From Providencia rettgeri (lineage in GTDB: Bacteria > Pseudomonadota > Gammaproteobacteria > Enterobacterales > Enterobacteriaceae), in assembly GCF_013255915.1 (NCBI RefSeq), contig NZ_CP053896.1, positions 3,472,001-3,536,000 on the forward strand: 64,000 nucleotides of DNA. The letters run 5' to 3'. This document shows, piece by piece, positions 25,852 to 37,200 of the stretch; the stretch's first letter is position 1, and every line of letters starts with the position of its first letter. The translations under genes and the position numbers were made by a program. The notes under the pieces were generated by a model. That model was not told the DNA's origin, searched no databases, and saw only the letters and a list, made by a program, of their open reading frames with translations.

Positions 25852-27555
25852 ATGACTACCACTACATTGTTATTTTTAGGTAGTTTTTTACTGATCTTAT
25901 TCATCTTAGCAAAACCTTTAGGTAACGGTATTGCTCGGCTAATCGACAATGATATACCTCGTCGGTTAGCAAGCAGTGAGTCCTTACTTTGGCGCCTTGC
26001 TGGAGTCAAACAACCAGGGCGTGAAATGGCTGAGATGAATTGGCGACAATATGCCTTAGCAATTGTATTATTTAATCTTTTAGGCTTTGTTTTATTATTC
26101 GTTATTTTAATCTGCCAAGGCCGTTTACCTCTTAACCCTCAACACTTTGAAGGGATGAGCTGGGATTTAGCCTTTAATACCGCGGTTAGTTTTGTTACTA
26201 ATACTAACTGGCAAGCCTATAGCGGCGAAAATACATTAAGCTATTTAAGCCAAATGGCAGGGCTGACTGTACAAAACTTTCTTTCCGCAGCGACAGGCCT
26301 TGCTGTGGCCTTCGCAATTATTCGTGCTTTTTCACACCATGGCAGTAAAACTGTCGGTAATGCGTGGTTAGATATTTACCGCATTACTGTGTATTTGCTC
26401 TTCCCTTTAGCGATTATTTTTGCGCTATTTTTTGTCAGCCAAGGTGTGATCCAAAATTTTTCCAATTATTTACTTATTCATCCTTTAGATAGCAGTGAAC
26501 AGCTATTACCGATGGGGCCAGTTGCGTCCCAAGAAGCGATAAAATTGCTCGGCACAAATGGTGGCGGGTTCTTCGGCTCTAATTCATCGCACCCTTTTGA
26601 AAATCCAACTGCACTGAGTAATTTTGTGCAAATGTTAGCGATTTTCCTAATCCCTACTGCACTTTGCTTTGCCTTTGGTCGTGTAGTTGGTAACAACAAG
26701 CAAGGCCATACCTTACTCTGGGTTATGGGGATCATTTTTGTGGTTGCTGCCATAGTCGTAGTTAAAGCGGAATATGTGGGAAACCCATTTTTAGCCGAAC
26801 TGCATGCCACTAGCTCTGCCAATATGGAAGGAAAAGAGAGTCGTTTTGGGATTGTCGGCTCCGCTTTGTTTGCCGTCGTCACCACCGCAGCCTCTTGTGG
26901 AGCGGTTAACGCAATGCATGACTCATTTACCGCAATGGGCGGAATGGTACCAATGTGGTTAATGCAAATTGGTGAAGTGGTATTTGGCGGTGTCGGTTCC
27001 GGTTTATACGGCATGTTGCTATTTGTATTACTCGCAGTCTTCCTTGCTGGTCTCATGATTGGTCGTACACCTGAATACCTGGGTAAAAAAATTGAAGTGC
27101 GTGAAATGAAAATGGTCGCACTGGCGATTTTAGTCACCCCAACCTTAGTGCTACTTGGTACAACTATTTCATTAATGACCGAAGCTGGGCGTGCAGGGAT
27201 TTTAAATCCAGGCGCGCATGGGTTTAGTGAAGTGCTATATGCCTTTTCTTCTGCCGCCAATAATAATGGTAGCGCTTTTGCAGGGCTCAGCACGAATACG
27301 CCGTTCTACAATGTGCTACTTGCAATAGCCATGTTTATTGGTCGTTTTGGTGTGATCCTTCCCGTCTTAGCGATTGCAGGCTCAATGGCCAATAAAAAGC
27401 CACAAGCCCAAAGCCATGCCACTTTACCCACAACAGGACCTTTATTCATTGGGTTACTTATTTTTACCGTGCTTCTCATTGGCGCACTCACCTTTGTGCC
27501 GGCTTTAGCATTAGGGCCAATCGCTGAACAATTACACATTGGTTTTGCAGGATAA
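25852..27555 (+). CDS. kdpA: K+-transporting ATPase KdpA, channel-like subunit
   Basis: 567-residue pore subunit of the high-affinity Kdp K+ pump, related to superfamily-of-K+-transporter channels. About ten membrane helices. Selectivity-filter-like segments are seen: [48 protein letters not shown] and [10 protein letters not shown]. The ATG at 25852 follows the kdpF stop; an upstream ATG at 25822 falls inside kdpF and is rejected. Confidence 0.97.
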   Translation: MTTTTLLFLGSFLLILFILAKPLGNGIARLIDNDIPRRLASSESLLWRLAGVKQPGREMAEMNWRQYALAIVLFNLLGFVLLFVILICQGRLPLNPQHFEGMSWDLAFNTAVSFVTNTNWQAYSGENTLSYLSQMAGLTVQNFLSAATGLAVAFAIIRAFSHHGSKTVGNAWLDIYRITVYLLFPLAIIFALFFVSQGVIQNFSNYLLIHPLDSSEQLLPMGPVASQEAIKLLGTNGGGFFGSNSSHPFENPTALSNFVQMLAIFLIPTALCFAFGRVVGNNKQGHTLLWVMGIIFVVAAIVVVKAEYVGNPFLAELHATSSANMEGKESRFGIVGSALFAVVTTAASCGAVNAMHDSFTAMGGMVPMWLMQIGEVVFGGVGSGLYGMLLFVLLAVFLAGLMIGRTPEYLGKKIEVREMKMVALAILVTPTLVLLGTTISLMTEAGRAGILNPGAHGFSEVLYAFSSAANNNGSAFAGLSTNTPFYNVLLAIAMFIGRFGVILPVLAIAGSMANKKPQAQSHATLPTTGPLFIGLLIFTVLLIGALTFVPALALGPIAEQLHIGFAG

Positions 27556-27569
27556 TGAGGGGAAAAAAA

Positions 27570-29633
27570 ATGAAAAATAAACAAACTAAGTTATTCAATA
27601 ATCAATTAATTAAACAATCTATTATTGAATCAATCAAAAAATGCACCCCGCAAGCACAATGGCGTAACCCAGTGATGTTTGTAGTCTTTATTGGCAGTAT
27701 TATCACTACGTTACTTTGGTTAGCCATGGTAATGGGTTACACACAAGGTAGTGCTTGGTTCAGTGGAATGATCACCCTTTGGCTGTGGTTTACGGTTATT
27801 TTTGCCAACTTTGCGGAAGCGCTCGCTGAAGGGCGTAGCAAAGCACAAGCCCAAAGCTTAAAAGGCGTAAAGCAACAAAGTAACGCAACGCGTTTAGCGT
27901 CTGCTTCGCTGGATGCCAATCAAGAAATAGTGAATTCAGATCAGTTACGTAAAGGCGATATTGTGTTGATCCGTGCTGGAGATACCATTCCTTGCGATGG
28001 GGAAGTCATCGAAGGCGGCGCCTCTGTGGATGAAAGCGCAATTACAGGGGAATCCGCTCCAGTGATCCGTGAATCTGGTGGTGATTTTTCCTCTGTAACA
28101 GGGGGAACTCGCGTACTTTCCGATTGGCTGATCGTGGAATGTACGGTCAACCCCGGTGAAACCTTCTTAGATAGAATGATTTCCATGGTGGAAGGTGCGC
28201 AACGCCGTAAAACACCCAATGAAATCGCACTCACCATTTTGTTAACTGCATTAACGATCATTTTCGTCCTTGTCTGTGCAACTTTGTACCCCTTTACCTC
28301 TTTTGCCGCAGATTATGCCGGTGCTGGCGATGCAGTTTCTATTTTAGTGTTGATTGCCCTATTAGTTTGTTTAATCCCAACCACCATTGGTGGCTTGCTT
28401 TCGTCTATCGGTGTAGCAGGGATGAGCCGCATGCTAGGAGCCAATGTTATTGCCACCAGCGGGCGTGCCGTAGAAGCTGCGGGAGATGTTGACGTTCTAT
28501 TACTCGATAAAACGGGGACAATTACACTGGGAAACCGCCAAGCCTCAGAGTTTTTACCGCTAACGGGTATCACTGAACAGCAACTGGCTGATGCAGCACA
28601 ATTATCTTCTTTAGCCGATGAAACACCAGAAGGCCGCAGTATTGTGATACTGGCAAAACAAAAATTCAATTTACGTGAAAGAGATATTCATGCCCTGAAT
28701 GCGACTTTTGTTCCTTTTTCTGCAATGACGCGTATGAGTGGAGTCAATATTGGCGAACGGATGATCCGCAAAGGTTCTGCGGATGCGATCCGTCGTTATA
28801 TCGAAGCTAACCACGGTAAATTCCCACTAGAAGCCGATCAACTGGTCGAAAAAGTTGCTCATTTGGGAGGAACCCCACTCGTTGTCGTTGATAACCAAAC
28901 TGTATTAGGGGTTGTGGCACTCAAAGATATCGTTAAAGGTGGAATGAAAGAGCGTTTTGCTCAAATGCGCAGTATGGGCATAAAGACCGTGATGATCACG
29001 GGAGATAACCACCTAACCGCCGCTGCTATTGCGGCAGAGGCTGGGGTTGATGATTTCCTTGCTGAAGCCACACCGGAAGCCAAACTGGCGTTGATCCGCC
29101 AATATCAATCTGAAGGCCGCTTAGTTGCCATGACAGGTGACGGCACCAACGATGCGCCAGCACTGGCGCAAGCGGATGTCGCAGTGGCAATGAACTCTGG
29201 CACCCAAGCGGCAAAAGAAGCCGGTAACATGGTTGATTTAGACTCTAACCCAACCAAATTAATTGAAGTCGTGCATATTGGTAAACAAATGTTGATGACT
29301 CGCGGCTCATTAACCACCTTCAGTATTGCCAATGACATTGCTAAATATTTTGCCATTATCCCTGCAGCTTTTGCGGTGACATGGCCACAATTAAATGCAT
29401 TAAATATTATGCAATTACATTCACCTGCGTCCGCTATCCTTTCTGCGGTTATCTTCAACGCATTGATTATTATCTTCTTGATCCCTTTAGCCATTAAAGG
29501 TGTCCATTATCGCCCAATGAGTTCCCAATCATTATTGCAACGTAATTTAGGCATTTATGGCTTAGGCGGGTTAATTGTGCCATTCGTTGGGATCAAACTG
29601 ATTGATCTGCTTATTAGTTTTTTTGGAATATAA
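27570..29633 (+). CDS. kdpB: K+-transporting ATPase KdpB, P-type ATPase subunit
   Basis: 687-residue P-type ATPase that powers the Kdp pump. The phosphorylation site is [10 protein letters not shown], with the actuator motif TGES and the hinge [15 protein letters not shown]. The ATG at 27570 follows GAGGGG; an ATG at 27555 overlaps the kdpA stop but lacks spacing for a ribosome-binding site. It lies directly after kdpA. Confidence 0.97.
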   Translation: MKNKQTKLFNNQLIKQSIIESIKKCTPQAQWRNPVMFVVFIGSIITTLLWLAMVMGYTQGSAWFSGMITLWLWFTVIFANFAEALAEGRSKAQAQSLKGVKQQSNATRLASASLDANQEIVNSDQLRKGDIVLIRAGDTIPCDGEVIEGGASVDESAITGESAPVIRESGGDFSSVTGGTRVLSDWLIVECTVNPGETFLDRMISMVEGAQRRKTPNEIALTILLTALTIIFVLVCATLYPFTSFAADYAGAGDAVSILVLIALLVCLIPTTIGGLLSSIGVAGMSRMLGANVIATSGRAVEAAGDVDVLLLDKTGTITLGNRQASEFLPLTGITEQQLADAAQLSSLADETPEGRSIVILAKQKFNLRERDIHALNATFVPFSAMTRMSGVNIGERMIRKGSADAIRRYIEANHGKFPLEADQLVEKVAHLGGTPLVVVDNQTVLGVVALKDIVKGGMKERFAQMRSMGIKTVMITGDNHLTAAAIAAEAGVDDFLAEATPEAKLALIRQYQSEGRLVAMTGDGTNDAPALAQADVAVAMNSGTQAAKEAGNMVDLDSNPTKLIEVVHIGKQMLMTRGSLTTFSIANDIAKYFAIIPAAFAVTWPQLNALNIMQLHSPASAILSAVIFNALIIIFLIPLAIKGVHYRPMSSQSLLQRNLGIYGLGGLIVPFVGIKLIDLLISFFGI

Positions 29634-29643
29634 GGAGTTGATT

Positions 29644-30237
29644 ATGAATATGATCCGTTCGTCGATTATCATGTTACTAGTACTCACCATTTTTACCGGT
29701 ATTGCTTACCCATTAATGGTAACTGGTCTCGCTAACATCTTTTTTCCATGGCAGGCTCACGGCTCTCTACTTATGCAAGATGAACGTACTGTTGGCTCAG
29801 CCTTGATCGGGCAAAATGTGGGTGACATCCGCTATTTTCACGGTCGCCCCTCTGCGACGGTTGATAGCCCCTACAATGTATTAGCTTCTGGCGGAAGTAA
29901 TTTAGCGGTCAGTAACCCGTTATTACAACAAACGATGATTGAGCGTAACAAACAACTGCGCGCAGCAAACCCCGATGCAGATAACGCCACCCCAGTGGAT
30001 TTACTCACGGCGTCTGCCAGCGGCTTAGACCCCAATATTTCTATTGATGCAGCGTTATACCAAGCTCCACGCGTTGCAAAGAGCAGGCAAATTCCTTTGG
30101 ATGCGGTAAAATCATTGATAGAAATGCATACTGAACAAGCACTGTTACCCTTTTTAGGCGAACCGGTCATTAATGTGCTAAAACTGAACCTAGCACTTGA
30201 TGAATACCAACAACAAATAAACAGTCAAACTCACTAG
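29644..30237 (+). CDS. kdpC: K+-transporting ATPase KdpC subunit
   Basis: 197-residue periplasmic/membrane subunit of the Kdp pump: one N-terminal helix (about 5-28) and a soluble domain with QNVGDIRYFHGRPSAT and SNLAVSNPLL, conserved in KdpC. ATG follows an AAGGAG site that overlaps the kdpB stop. An earlier in-frame ATG inside kdpB is rejected. Confidence 0.96.
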   Translation: MNMIRSSIIMLLVLTIFTGIAYPLMVTGLANIFFPWQAHGSLLMQDERTVGSALIGQNVGDIRYFHGRPSATVDSPYNVLASGGSNLAVSNPLLQQTMIERNKQLRAANPDADNATPVDLLTASASGLDPNISIDAALYQAPRVAKSRQIPLDAVKSLIEMHTEQALLPFLGEPVINVLKLNLALDEYQQQINSQTH

Positions 30238-30245
30238 AGGCTGTG

Positions 30246-32933
30246 ATGAACAATCAGGAACCTATTCGCCCTAACCACGATGAACTTTTGGTCAAAGCCA
30301 ATGAAATTGGGCGTGGCAAATTAAAGATTTTTTTCGGTGCCTGTGCAGGTGTTGGAAAAACGTATGCCATGCTGCAAGAAGCGCAAAGGCTTAGAGCCCA
30401 AGGGCTAGATGTTCTGGTTGGCGTGGTAGAAACCCATGAAAGAGAAGAAACGGCCGCGTTAATTGACGGCCTTTCTCTGTTACCACCCAGACGCATTACC
30501 CATCACGGCCGCCGCCTAAATGGCTTCGATATTGATGCTGCAATTGCTAGGCATCCTGCCATAATTTTAATGGATGAATTAGCATTTAGTAATCCTAATG
30601 GCAGCCGACACCCTAAACGTTGGCAAGATGTCGAAGAGTTACTTGATGCTGGAATTGATGTACTGACGACCATCAACGTTCAGCACATTGAAAGCCTGAA
30701 TGATATTGTTGGAAGCATTACAGGTATTCGAGTCCGTGAAACGGTTCCAGACCATATTTTTGATGCCGCTGACGAAGTGGTGTTAGTCGACCTTCCCCCT
30801 GACGACCTACGGCAACGTCTTAAAGAAGGTAAGGTATACATACCAGGGCAAGCCGAACGCGCCATTGAGCATTTTTTCCGCAAAGGAAATTTAATTGCAC
30901 TTCGTGAACTCGCACTTCGTCGCACTGCCGACCGAGTTGATGACCAAATGCGTGAATTTCGTGGCGGTAAAGGCCAAGCGCCCGTATGGCACACTCGCGA
31001 TGGGCTATTGTTATGCGTTGGCCATAATACGGGAAATGAAAAGTTAGTTCGTACCGCGGCTCGGCTTGCCGCAAAATTCGGTAGTGTCTGGCATGCTGTT
31101 TATGTTGAAACCCCTTCGCTTCATCAGCTACCTGAAACACAGCGTAGAGCTATCTTAAAAGCATTGCGACTTGCTCAAGACTTAGGGGCAGAAACAGCGA
31201 CCTTATCAGATCCTTCTGAAGAAAAAGCCATATTGCGTTACGCACGAGAACATAATTTAGGGAAGATATTAATTGGCCGACGTAATAAAACAAATAAATG
31301 GTTTAAGTTCAATTTACGCCCCGGTTTTGCCGATCGCCTAGGTAAGCTCGGCCCAGATCTAGACCTAGTGATCGTCGCACTTGAAGAAAAAAGTGAGTGG
31401 GACAAAGAACCCGAAAGAAAACCGTTCTCTGAAAAATGGCGATCGGATATGAATGGCTATTTAATGGCCATTGTGATGTGCGCCGCTATCACCTTATTTT
31501 CACGTACCTTTTTATTAGCACTCGATAAAGCCAACCTCGTGACACTCTATCTATTAGGTGTCGTGTTAATCGCATTATTTTATGGTCGACGCCCCTCTGT
31601 CTTTGCCGCCTTGGTTAACGTGATCAGTTTTGACCTGTTCTTTGTTCAACCCCATTTTTCCCTTGCTATCATGGATATGCAATATTTAGTCACTTTTACG
31701 GTGATGCTAATTGTTGGGGTTGTTGTGGGGAATTTAACTGCGGGTATGCGCTACCAAGCTCGTATTGCTCGGTATCGCGAACAACGGACCCGTCATTTAT
31801 ATGAAATGACAAAAGAATTAGGCCAAGCCATCACCACTGATGATATTGGAAAAACAGGATATCATTTTCTCAATAATGCCTTCCAAGCCAAAAGTTGCTT
31901 ATTATTACCTGATGAGGATGGGCAATTAACACCGTTGCAATGTGATGGCTACACAGCAATGCAAATTGATAAAGCCATTGCTAAGTGGAGTTTTGATAAA
32001 CGCCAGCCAGCCGGTGCTGGTACGGATACTTTGCCAAGTGTTCCTTATCAATTACAACCTATCACTACTGCCGATCAAACCCTTGCCGTTCTTGCCATTG
32101 AGCCAAGAAACATGCGCCAGTTATTGATCCCAGAGCAGCAACGCATGCTGCAAACCTTTACGGGGCTGATTGCAAGCTCGCTTGCTCGTCTACAATTGAC
32201 CAAACAAGCTGAATTAGCCAAATTAAACATTGAACGTGAACAACTGAGAAACTCGTTACTTGCTGCACTTTCCCATGATCTAAAAACGCCACTTACCGTT
32301 TTGTTCGGGCAAACTGAAATTTTAATGTTGAACTTATCAGCGGAAAATTCACCATTAACAGAGCAAGTCAACCAAATGCGCCAACAAGTACTAAGCACTT
32401 CTCGCTTAGTTAATAATTTACTGGATATGGCTCGTTTGCAATCTGGCAGCATTCAACCCAACTTAGCGTGGGAATCACTACAAGAAATTACCAGTAGTGC
32501 CGTTAGAACCTTAGATTACACCTTACACAGTCACCCTTTAGAGATTGATATTCCAGCAGATTTATTGCTTTATTGTGATGCCAATTTGATTGAGCGAGTA
32601 CTAATCAATCTCTTAGAAAATGCCGTAAAATATAGCAATAACGATACCCCGATTGGTATTCGAGCCGCAGTTGAAGGACAAAAAATTCATATTGAAATAT
32701 GGGATGCCAGCAATGCGATCCCAAACGGGCAAGAAAAAACCATTTTTGATAAATTTTCTCGGGCACAAAAAGAATCAGCAATCCCAGGCGTTGGCTTAGG
32801 GCTTGCAATTTGTCGTGCTATTATCCAATTGCATGAAGGCGAAATTTGGGCGCAAAACAATAATAAAGGTGGAGCCAGTTTCCATTTTGTTTTACCTTTA
32901 AAACAACTGCCTGATATTGAGGCAGAAATATAG
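30246..32933 (+). CDS. kdpD: Sensor histidine kinase KdpD
   Basis: 895-residue sensor of K+ limitation. The N-terminal KdpD domain has the Walker A GACAGVGKTYAML (about 31-43) and a following USP-like domain. Four membrane helices lie near 400-500, then a GAF-like region, the phospho-acceptor ALSHDLKTPLTVL (His about 678) and an ATPase domain with N box LINLLENAVKYSN and VGLGLAI. The ATG at 30246 has AGAGG 5 bases upstream; a GTG directly before it is too close. It follows kdpC by 8 bases. Confidence 0.96.
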   Translation: MNNQEPIRPNHDELLVKANEIGRGKLKIFFGACAGVGKTYAMLQEAQRLRAQGLDVLVGVVETHEREETAALIDGLSLLPPRRITHHGRRLNGFDIDAAIARHPAIILMDELAFSNPNGSRHPKRWQDVEELLDAGIDVLTTINVQHIESLNDIVGSITGIRVRETVPDHIFDAADEVVLVDLPPDDLRQRLKEGKVYIPGQAERAIEHFFRKGNLIALRELALRRTADRVDDQMREFRGGKGQAPVWHTRDGLLLCVGHNTGNEKLVRTAARLAAKFGSVWHAVYVETPSLHQLPETQRRAILKALRLAQDLGAETATLSDPSEEKAILRYAREHNLGKILIGRRNKTNKWFKFNLRPGFADRLGKLGPDLDLVIVALEEKSEWDKEPERKPFSEKWRSDMNGYLMAIVMCAAITLFSRTFLLALDKANLVTLYLLGVVLIALFYGRRPSVFAALVNVISFDLFFVQPHFSLAIMDMQYLVTFTVMLIVGVVVGNLTAGMRYQARIARYREQRTRHLYEMTKELGQAITTDDIGKTGYHFLNNAFQAKSCLLLPDEDGQLTPLQCDGYTAMQIDKAIAKWSFDKRQPAGAGTDTLPSVPYQLQPITTADQTLAVLAIEPRNMRQLLIPEQQRMLQTFTGLIASSLARLQLTKQAELAKLNIEREQLRNSLLAALSHDLKTPLTVLFGQTEILMLNLSAENSPLTEQVNQMRQQVLSTSRLVNNLLDMARLQSGSIQPNLAWESLQEITSSAVRTLDYTLHSHPLEIDIPADLLLYCDANLIERVLINLLENAVKYSNNDTPIGIRAAVEGQKIHIEIWDASNAIPNGQEKTIFDKFSRAQKESAIPGVGLGLAICRAIIQLHEGEIWAQNNNKGGASFHFVLPLKQLPDIEAEI

Positions 32934-32949
32934 AAGGACCCTCGATATT

Positions 32950-33636
32950 GTGAGTACTAACCATCAAATACTGGTTATTGAAGATGAAAAAGAAATCCGT
33001 CGCTTTGTTCGTTTAGCGTTGGAGGGTGAAGGCTGGAAAGTGTTTGAAGCCGAAAATTACCACCGCGGCCTAATCGAATCGGGTACTCGGCAACCTGATT
33101 TATTGATTTTAGACCTTGGCTTGCCCGATGGTGATGGGCTTGATTTAATTCGTGACCTACGTCAGTGGAGCAGTATTCCGATTATTGTTTTATCCGCTCG
33201 CGAAGAAGAATCACAGAAAGTGGCTGCATTGGATGCAGGCGCTGATGACTACCTCACAAAACCCTTTGGGATTAGCGAATTACTGGCTCGTGTTAGGGTT
33301 GCTTTACGGCGTTTCGGCAAATCCACCCAAGAAAACTCAAAATGCCAGTTTGGGGATATCACTATCGATTTTATTAATCGAATTGTTACCAAGCAAGGTG
33401 AAGAGCTCCACCTTACCCCGATTGAGTTCCGTTTACTCAGTGAACTCGTGGCTAACAGCGGTAAAGTATTAACTCAACGGCATTTATTACTGCAAGTTTG
33501 GGGGCCTAATTATGTGGAACATAATCATTACTTACGCATCTATATGGGCCACCTACGGCAAAAATTGGAAAATGACCCTGCTCGCCCTATTCACTTATTA
33601 ACCGAAACAGGGATTGGTTATCGGTTTATGCCCTAA
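32950..33636 (+). CDS. kdpE: Response regulator KdpE
   Basis: 228-residue OmpR-type regulator that activates kdpFABC. Receiver domain with acidic EDEKE, phospho-acceptor LILDLGLPDGDG and KPFGI; C-terminal winged helix with LTPIEFRLL, VLTQRHLLLQVWGPN and TETGIGYRFMP. A GTG start preceded by AAGGA gives the family length; the open frame upstream lies within kdpD. It closes the kdp operon. Confidence 0.96.
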   Translation: MSTNHQILVIEDEKEIRRFVRLALEGEGWKVFEAENYHRGLIESGTRQPDLLILDLGLPDGDGLDLIRDLRQWSSIPIIVLSAREEESQKVAALDAGADDYLTKPFGISELLARVRVALRRFGKSTQENSKCQFGDITIDFINRIVTKQGEELHLTPIEFRLLSELVANSGKVLTQRHLLLQVWGPNYVEHNHYLRIYMGHLRQKLENDPARPIHLLTETGIGYRFMP

Positions 33637-33732
33637 TGGATTACCATTCATTGAATTCTAGGAATCTTACCGATAGTTTAAATTAAAAGGCTGCCTATAA
33701 TTTACTCACCTTTTTTCTATGGAGAGAAATTC

Positions 33733-34128
33733 GTGCAGTCACTCACAGCCCAACTATCAAACCGTTTTTCATCTGCTTTAGTACTTTTTTTAAGCGTTTT
33801 TGTTACCACCCAAGCACTTGCGCTAAGCCCTGAAGAAAAAGTTCGTACTGAATCATTACTAGCAGAGCTTGGTAAGCAACAGAACCTTACTTTTACTCGT
33901 AACGGAACTGAACATTCTGCTGCCGACGCAGAATCTCACTTACGTTTAAAACTACGTAAAACAGAAAAACGTCTCAAAACTACAGAACAATTTATTGATA
34001 ATGTTGCCTCAAAATCGTCCATTACTGGCGAAGAGTACCAAGTCAAAGATGCACAAGGTAATGTGATCCCAGCCAATAAATATTTGCATGGTTTACTGAA
34101 AGACAAAGTGGATAACAAATCTGAGTAA
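33733..34128 (+). CDS. DUF5329 family exported protein
   Basis: 131 residues with a signal peptide (about 1-31, ending QALA). The mature part has the DUF5329 pattern LTFTRNGTEHSAADAESHLRLKL and FIDNVASKSSITGEEYQVKD. It starts with GTG after GGAGAG. Probably periplasmic; function unknown. It stands alone between kdpE and a terminator. Confidence 0.8.
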   Translation: MQSLTAQLSNRFSSALVLFLSVFVTTQALALSPEEKVRTESLLAELGKQQNLTFTRNGTEHSAADAESHLRLKLRKTEKRLKTTEQFIDNVASKSSITGEEYQVKDAQGNVIPANKYLHGLLKDKVDNKSE

Positions 34129-34152
34129 ATTCTGTAGGTTCTGCTGATTACT

Positions 34153-34189
34153 ATAAAAAACGCTGGCAAATAAATGTCAGCGTTTTTTT
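34153..34189. terminator. Bidirectional rho-independent terminator
   Basis: A6-CGCTG ... CAGCG-T7 hairpin, with A-run on one side and T-run on the other, downstream of the DUF5329 gene and facing the end of glnS across an ERIC element. Confidence 0.88.
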
Positions 34190-34205
34190 GTTCTAATACT
34201 CGATC

Positions 34206-34332
34206 TAGCCCCTAAATAATTTGTACCACAGGTAGGCGGCAAATTAAGTTATCCCGTGAGTATACATAAGTATGTGACTCGGGTAACTTAATGAAGCCAA
34301 CACCCCTGTGGTGCAAAGTATGACAGGGACAT
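34206..34332. repeat. ERIC element between DUF5329 gene and glnS
   Basis: Begins CCTAAATAATTTG, with GGTAGGCGGCAAA, the ATACATAAGTATGTGACTCG core and the right end GAAGCCAACACC then CAAAGTATGACAGG. Ends four bases before the glnS stop codon. Confidence 0.9.
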
Positions 34333-34336
34333 CAAG

Positions 34337-36004
34337 TTAAGAGTTCTCAATCTTAGCCCAAGTATCACGCAACCCAACAGTGCGATTAAACACTAAGTGA
34401 TCTACACTGCTTAGCTTATTATCTGCGCAGAAATACCCTTCACGCTCAAACTGATACGCTTTTTCTGCCTCTGCATTTTTCAGGCTTGGCTCAACAAAAC
34501 CATGACGAATAATTAACGATTCAGGATTGATAACGGATAAGAAATCGTCTTCTGCACCTGGGTTTGGCACAGTGAATAAACGGTCATACAGACGAATTTC
34601 TGCAGGTAATGCATGCGCTACGCTAACCCAATGAATAACGCCTTTCACTTTACGGCCATCTGCTGGGTCTTTATTTAATGTGCCTGCATCATAAGTACAG
34701 TAAATGGTTGTAATATTACCATCCGCATCTTTTTCAACACGCTCTGCTTTAATGATGTATGCATTACGCAAACGAACTTCTTTGCCTAATACTAAACGCT
34801 TATATTGGCGATTTGCTTCTTCACGGAAGTCCGCACGGTCAATATAAATTTCGTTACTAAATGGCACTTGGCGCGTTCCCATCTCCGGTTTATTTGGATG
34901 GTTTGGCGCTGTTAAAATCTCTTCACCAGCAGGCATGTTTTCAATGACAACACGAACTGGGTCGATAACCGCCATAGCACGTGGTGCTGACTCATTCAGA
35001 TCATCACGAATACAAGATTCTAAAGAAGCCATTTCGACGTTGTTATCTTGCTTCGTCACACCAATACGTTGGCAAAATTCACGAATAGATGCTGCGGTAT
35101 AACCACGACGACGCAAACCTGAAATGGTTAACATCCGTGGGTCATCCCAACCATTTACGTGTTTTTCGGTCACTAATTGGTTCAGTTTACGCTTAGACAT
35201 CACCGTATATTCCAGATTCAGACGAGAAAACTCATACTGACGAGGGTGACAGTCAATCGTGATATTATCTAAAACCCAATCATATAAACGGCGATTGTCT
35301 TGGAATTCTAAGGTACATAAAGAGTGAGTAATGCCTTCTAATGCATCAGAAATACAATGCGTGAAGTCATACATTGGATAAATACACCATTTATTGCCAG
35401 ATTGGTGATGTTCCGCAAATTTAATACGATATAAAACTGGGTCGCGCATCACCATAAATGGCGAAGCCATATCGATTTTCGCGCGTAAACACGCTTTTCC
35501 TTCTTCGAAGCCGCCCGCACGCATTTTTTCGAATAGTGCTAAGTTGTCTTCAATTAGGCGCTCACGGTATGGGCTATTTTTACCAGGCTCTTTGAGTGTC
35601 CCACGATATTCGCGAATTTCGTCTGGGCTGAGCTCATCAACGTAAGCTAAGCCTTTTTTGATCAACTCGATCGCGTATTGATACAAGGTATCAAAGTAGT
35701 CAGAGGAATAACGAACATCGCCGCTCCACTCAAAACCAAGCCATTTAACGTCTTCTTGAATAGAGTTAACGTATTCGACATCTTCTTTTACAGGATTTGT
35801 ATCATCAAAACGTAAGTTACATTGGCCCTGATAATCCTTGGCAATGCCAAAATTCAAGCAGATTGATTTCGCATGACCAATATGTAAATAGCCATTCGGT
35901 TCAGGTGGAAAACGCGTATGCACTGACGTGTGTTTTCCAGTCGCCAGATCTTCATCTATGATCTGACGGATAAAATTTGTTGGGCGAGCATCTGCCTCAT
36001 TCAT
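34337..36004 (-). CDS. glnS: Glutaminyl-tRNA synthetase
   Basis: Class I synthetase that charges tRNA-Gln. 555 residues, one more than E. coli GlnS. The HIGH motif is in [11 protein letters not shown] and the KMSKS equivalent in VMSKRKL. Three closely spaced ATGs exist (36013, 36010, 36004); the last is about 9 bases from GAGGA and matches the family start ([13 protein letters not shown]). All three tRNA-Gln genes in this window carry the UUG anticodon. Confidence 0.97.
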   Translation of the reverse strand: MNEADARPTNFIRQIIDEDLATGKHTSVHTRFPPEPNGYLHIGHAKSICLNFGIAKDYQGQCNLRFDDTNPVKEDVEYVNSIQEDVKWLGFEWSGDVRYSSDYFDTLYQYAIELIKKGLAYVDELSPDEIREYRGTLKEPGKNSPYRERLIEDNLALFEKMRAGGFEEGKACLRAKIDMASPFMVMRDPVLYRIKFAEHHQSGNKWCIYPMYDFTHCISDALEGITHSLCTLEFQDNRRLYDWVLDNITIDCHPRQYEFSRLNLEYTVMSKRKLNQLVTEKHVNGWDDPRMLTISGLRRRGYTAASIREFCQRIGVTKQDNNVEMASLESCIRDDLNESAPRAMAVIDPVRVVIENMPAGEEILTAPNHPNKPEMGTRQVPFSNEIYIDRADFREEANRQYKRLVLGKEVRLRNAYIIKAERVEKDADGNITTIYCTYDAGTLNKDPADGRKVKGVIHWVSVAHALPAEIRLYDRLFTVPNPGAEDDFLSVINPESLIIRHGFVEPSLKNAEAEKAYQFEREGYFCADNKLSSVDHLVFNRTVGLRDTWAKIENS

Positions 36005-36172
36005 TGTCATCATTCCTCAATGCCAAAAGCGCGCAAAAGCGTATAGTAATTAAATATATTCTACCATAATCAATCAGGAAACAACCGTTTGATTGCGCGA
36101 AGTGCAGCAAAAGCGATGATCAGAAGGAATTTAGGGTAAAAACCTCATCTTTACCCACCGATATACGCGATT

Positions 36173-36988
36173 CTAAGCCAGTATCATGACGGCTAAAACG
36201 ACGAGTAACAGTAACGGATAGCTTTGGGCATGACGTTTATCGCTCAGGTAAGGCATTAATAAAGAAGCAAAACGGATCCCTAACCACGATGTCACAATTA
36301 AAATTAATGCCCCTTTGATATAGATCATCCCCAGAAACCCTGCTCCGAGATCAATGTGCTTATCAATAGCGAAATAAAAATAGGTTAATGTGCCCGTGAT
36401 TGCCATTGGTAATGTCAATGGGTTCGCAAATGCGGCTGCTTGGATCATACTGGCACCACGGCGCCGCATTAGTGGAACAGTCATCACACTGCCGCCAACA
36501 CCTAAAAATGCCGCCACCGCACCAATCACCACGCCAATCGGGGTATCGGCAAAAATACCGCCACGGGAGGCTTGTATACCTATAGATTCTGTTTTCATAA
36601 AACCGGGACGAATAAAGCAATCTAAAATAGTGATAATTAAATAACCAATAAATATCCAACGAATTAATGCACTATCTACGGATAGCGCCACTATTGCCCC
36701 TAGAATTCCGCCAATTGAAATAGGGATAATAAAAGGGCGAATAATTGGCCAACTCAGGTTGCCTTTAAGGTAATGAGCACGACTCGAAAGCGTCGATGAA
36801 AAGATCATCACACAGGTTGATGTTGCCACCGCAATTTGCATTGCCACACTGCCTGCATCGCTTTGCGGCCCCCACACTAAGGTAATCAAGGCATATAACA
36901 GTGGAACCGTAATAAAACCGCCACCGAAGCCGAATAGTGCGGTGGTGATCCCCGAAATAAAGCCAAATAAACACAGAAGCAGTTCCAC
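36173..36988 (-). CDS. TauE/SafE family sulfite-exporter-like permease
   Basis: 271-residue membrane protein with about eight helices. It shows the internal repeat of TauE/SafE: GITTALFGFGGGFITVPLLY in the first half and AAVAAFLGVGGSVMTVPLM-like sequence in the second. The family moves sulfur-containing organic anions, often outward. GTG start after AGAGGGG. Monocistronic; substrate unknown. Confidence 0.88.
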   Translation of the reverse strand: MELLLCLFGFISGITTALFGFGGGFITVPLLYALITLVWGPQSDAGSVAMQIAVATSTCVMIFSSTLSSRAHYLKGNLSWPIIRPFIIPISIGGILGAIVALSVDSALIRWIFIGYLIITILDCFIRPGFMKTESIGIQASRGGIFADTPIGVVIGAVAAFLGVGGSVMTVPLMRRRGASMIQAAAFANPLTLPMAITGTLTYFYFAIDKHIDLGAGFLGMIYIKGALILIVTSWLGIRFASLLMPYLSDKRHAQSYPLLLLVVLAVMILA

Positions 36989-37200
36989 AGATAACCCCTC
37001 TCAGTAATTGAGAAAATATTTTATCGATGAAAAAAGCCCCTTGCTTATGCAAATTTGACAACCTTGTTTGAGATTTCGCCAATGTTATTAACAAACGCAA
37101 CTTTTTTAACACAGAAAATTAAAGTATTCTTTGTTCTATACTTTTAAGTTATTATTTATAATGACCTTTCACACTAGTCACAAAATAAAACTTTACTAAA

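Noticed and set aside
26478-27293. 271-codon open frame antisense to kdpA
   Set aside because: It runs opposite to a clearly conserved gene, has no ribosome-binding site and no recognisable family; a codon-bias shadow.
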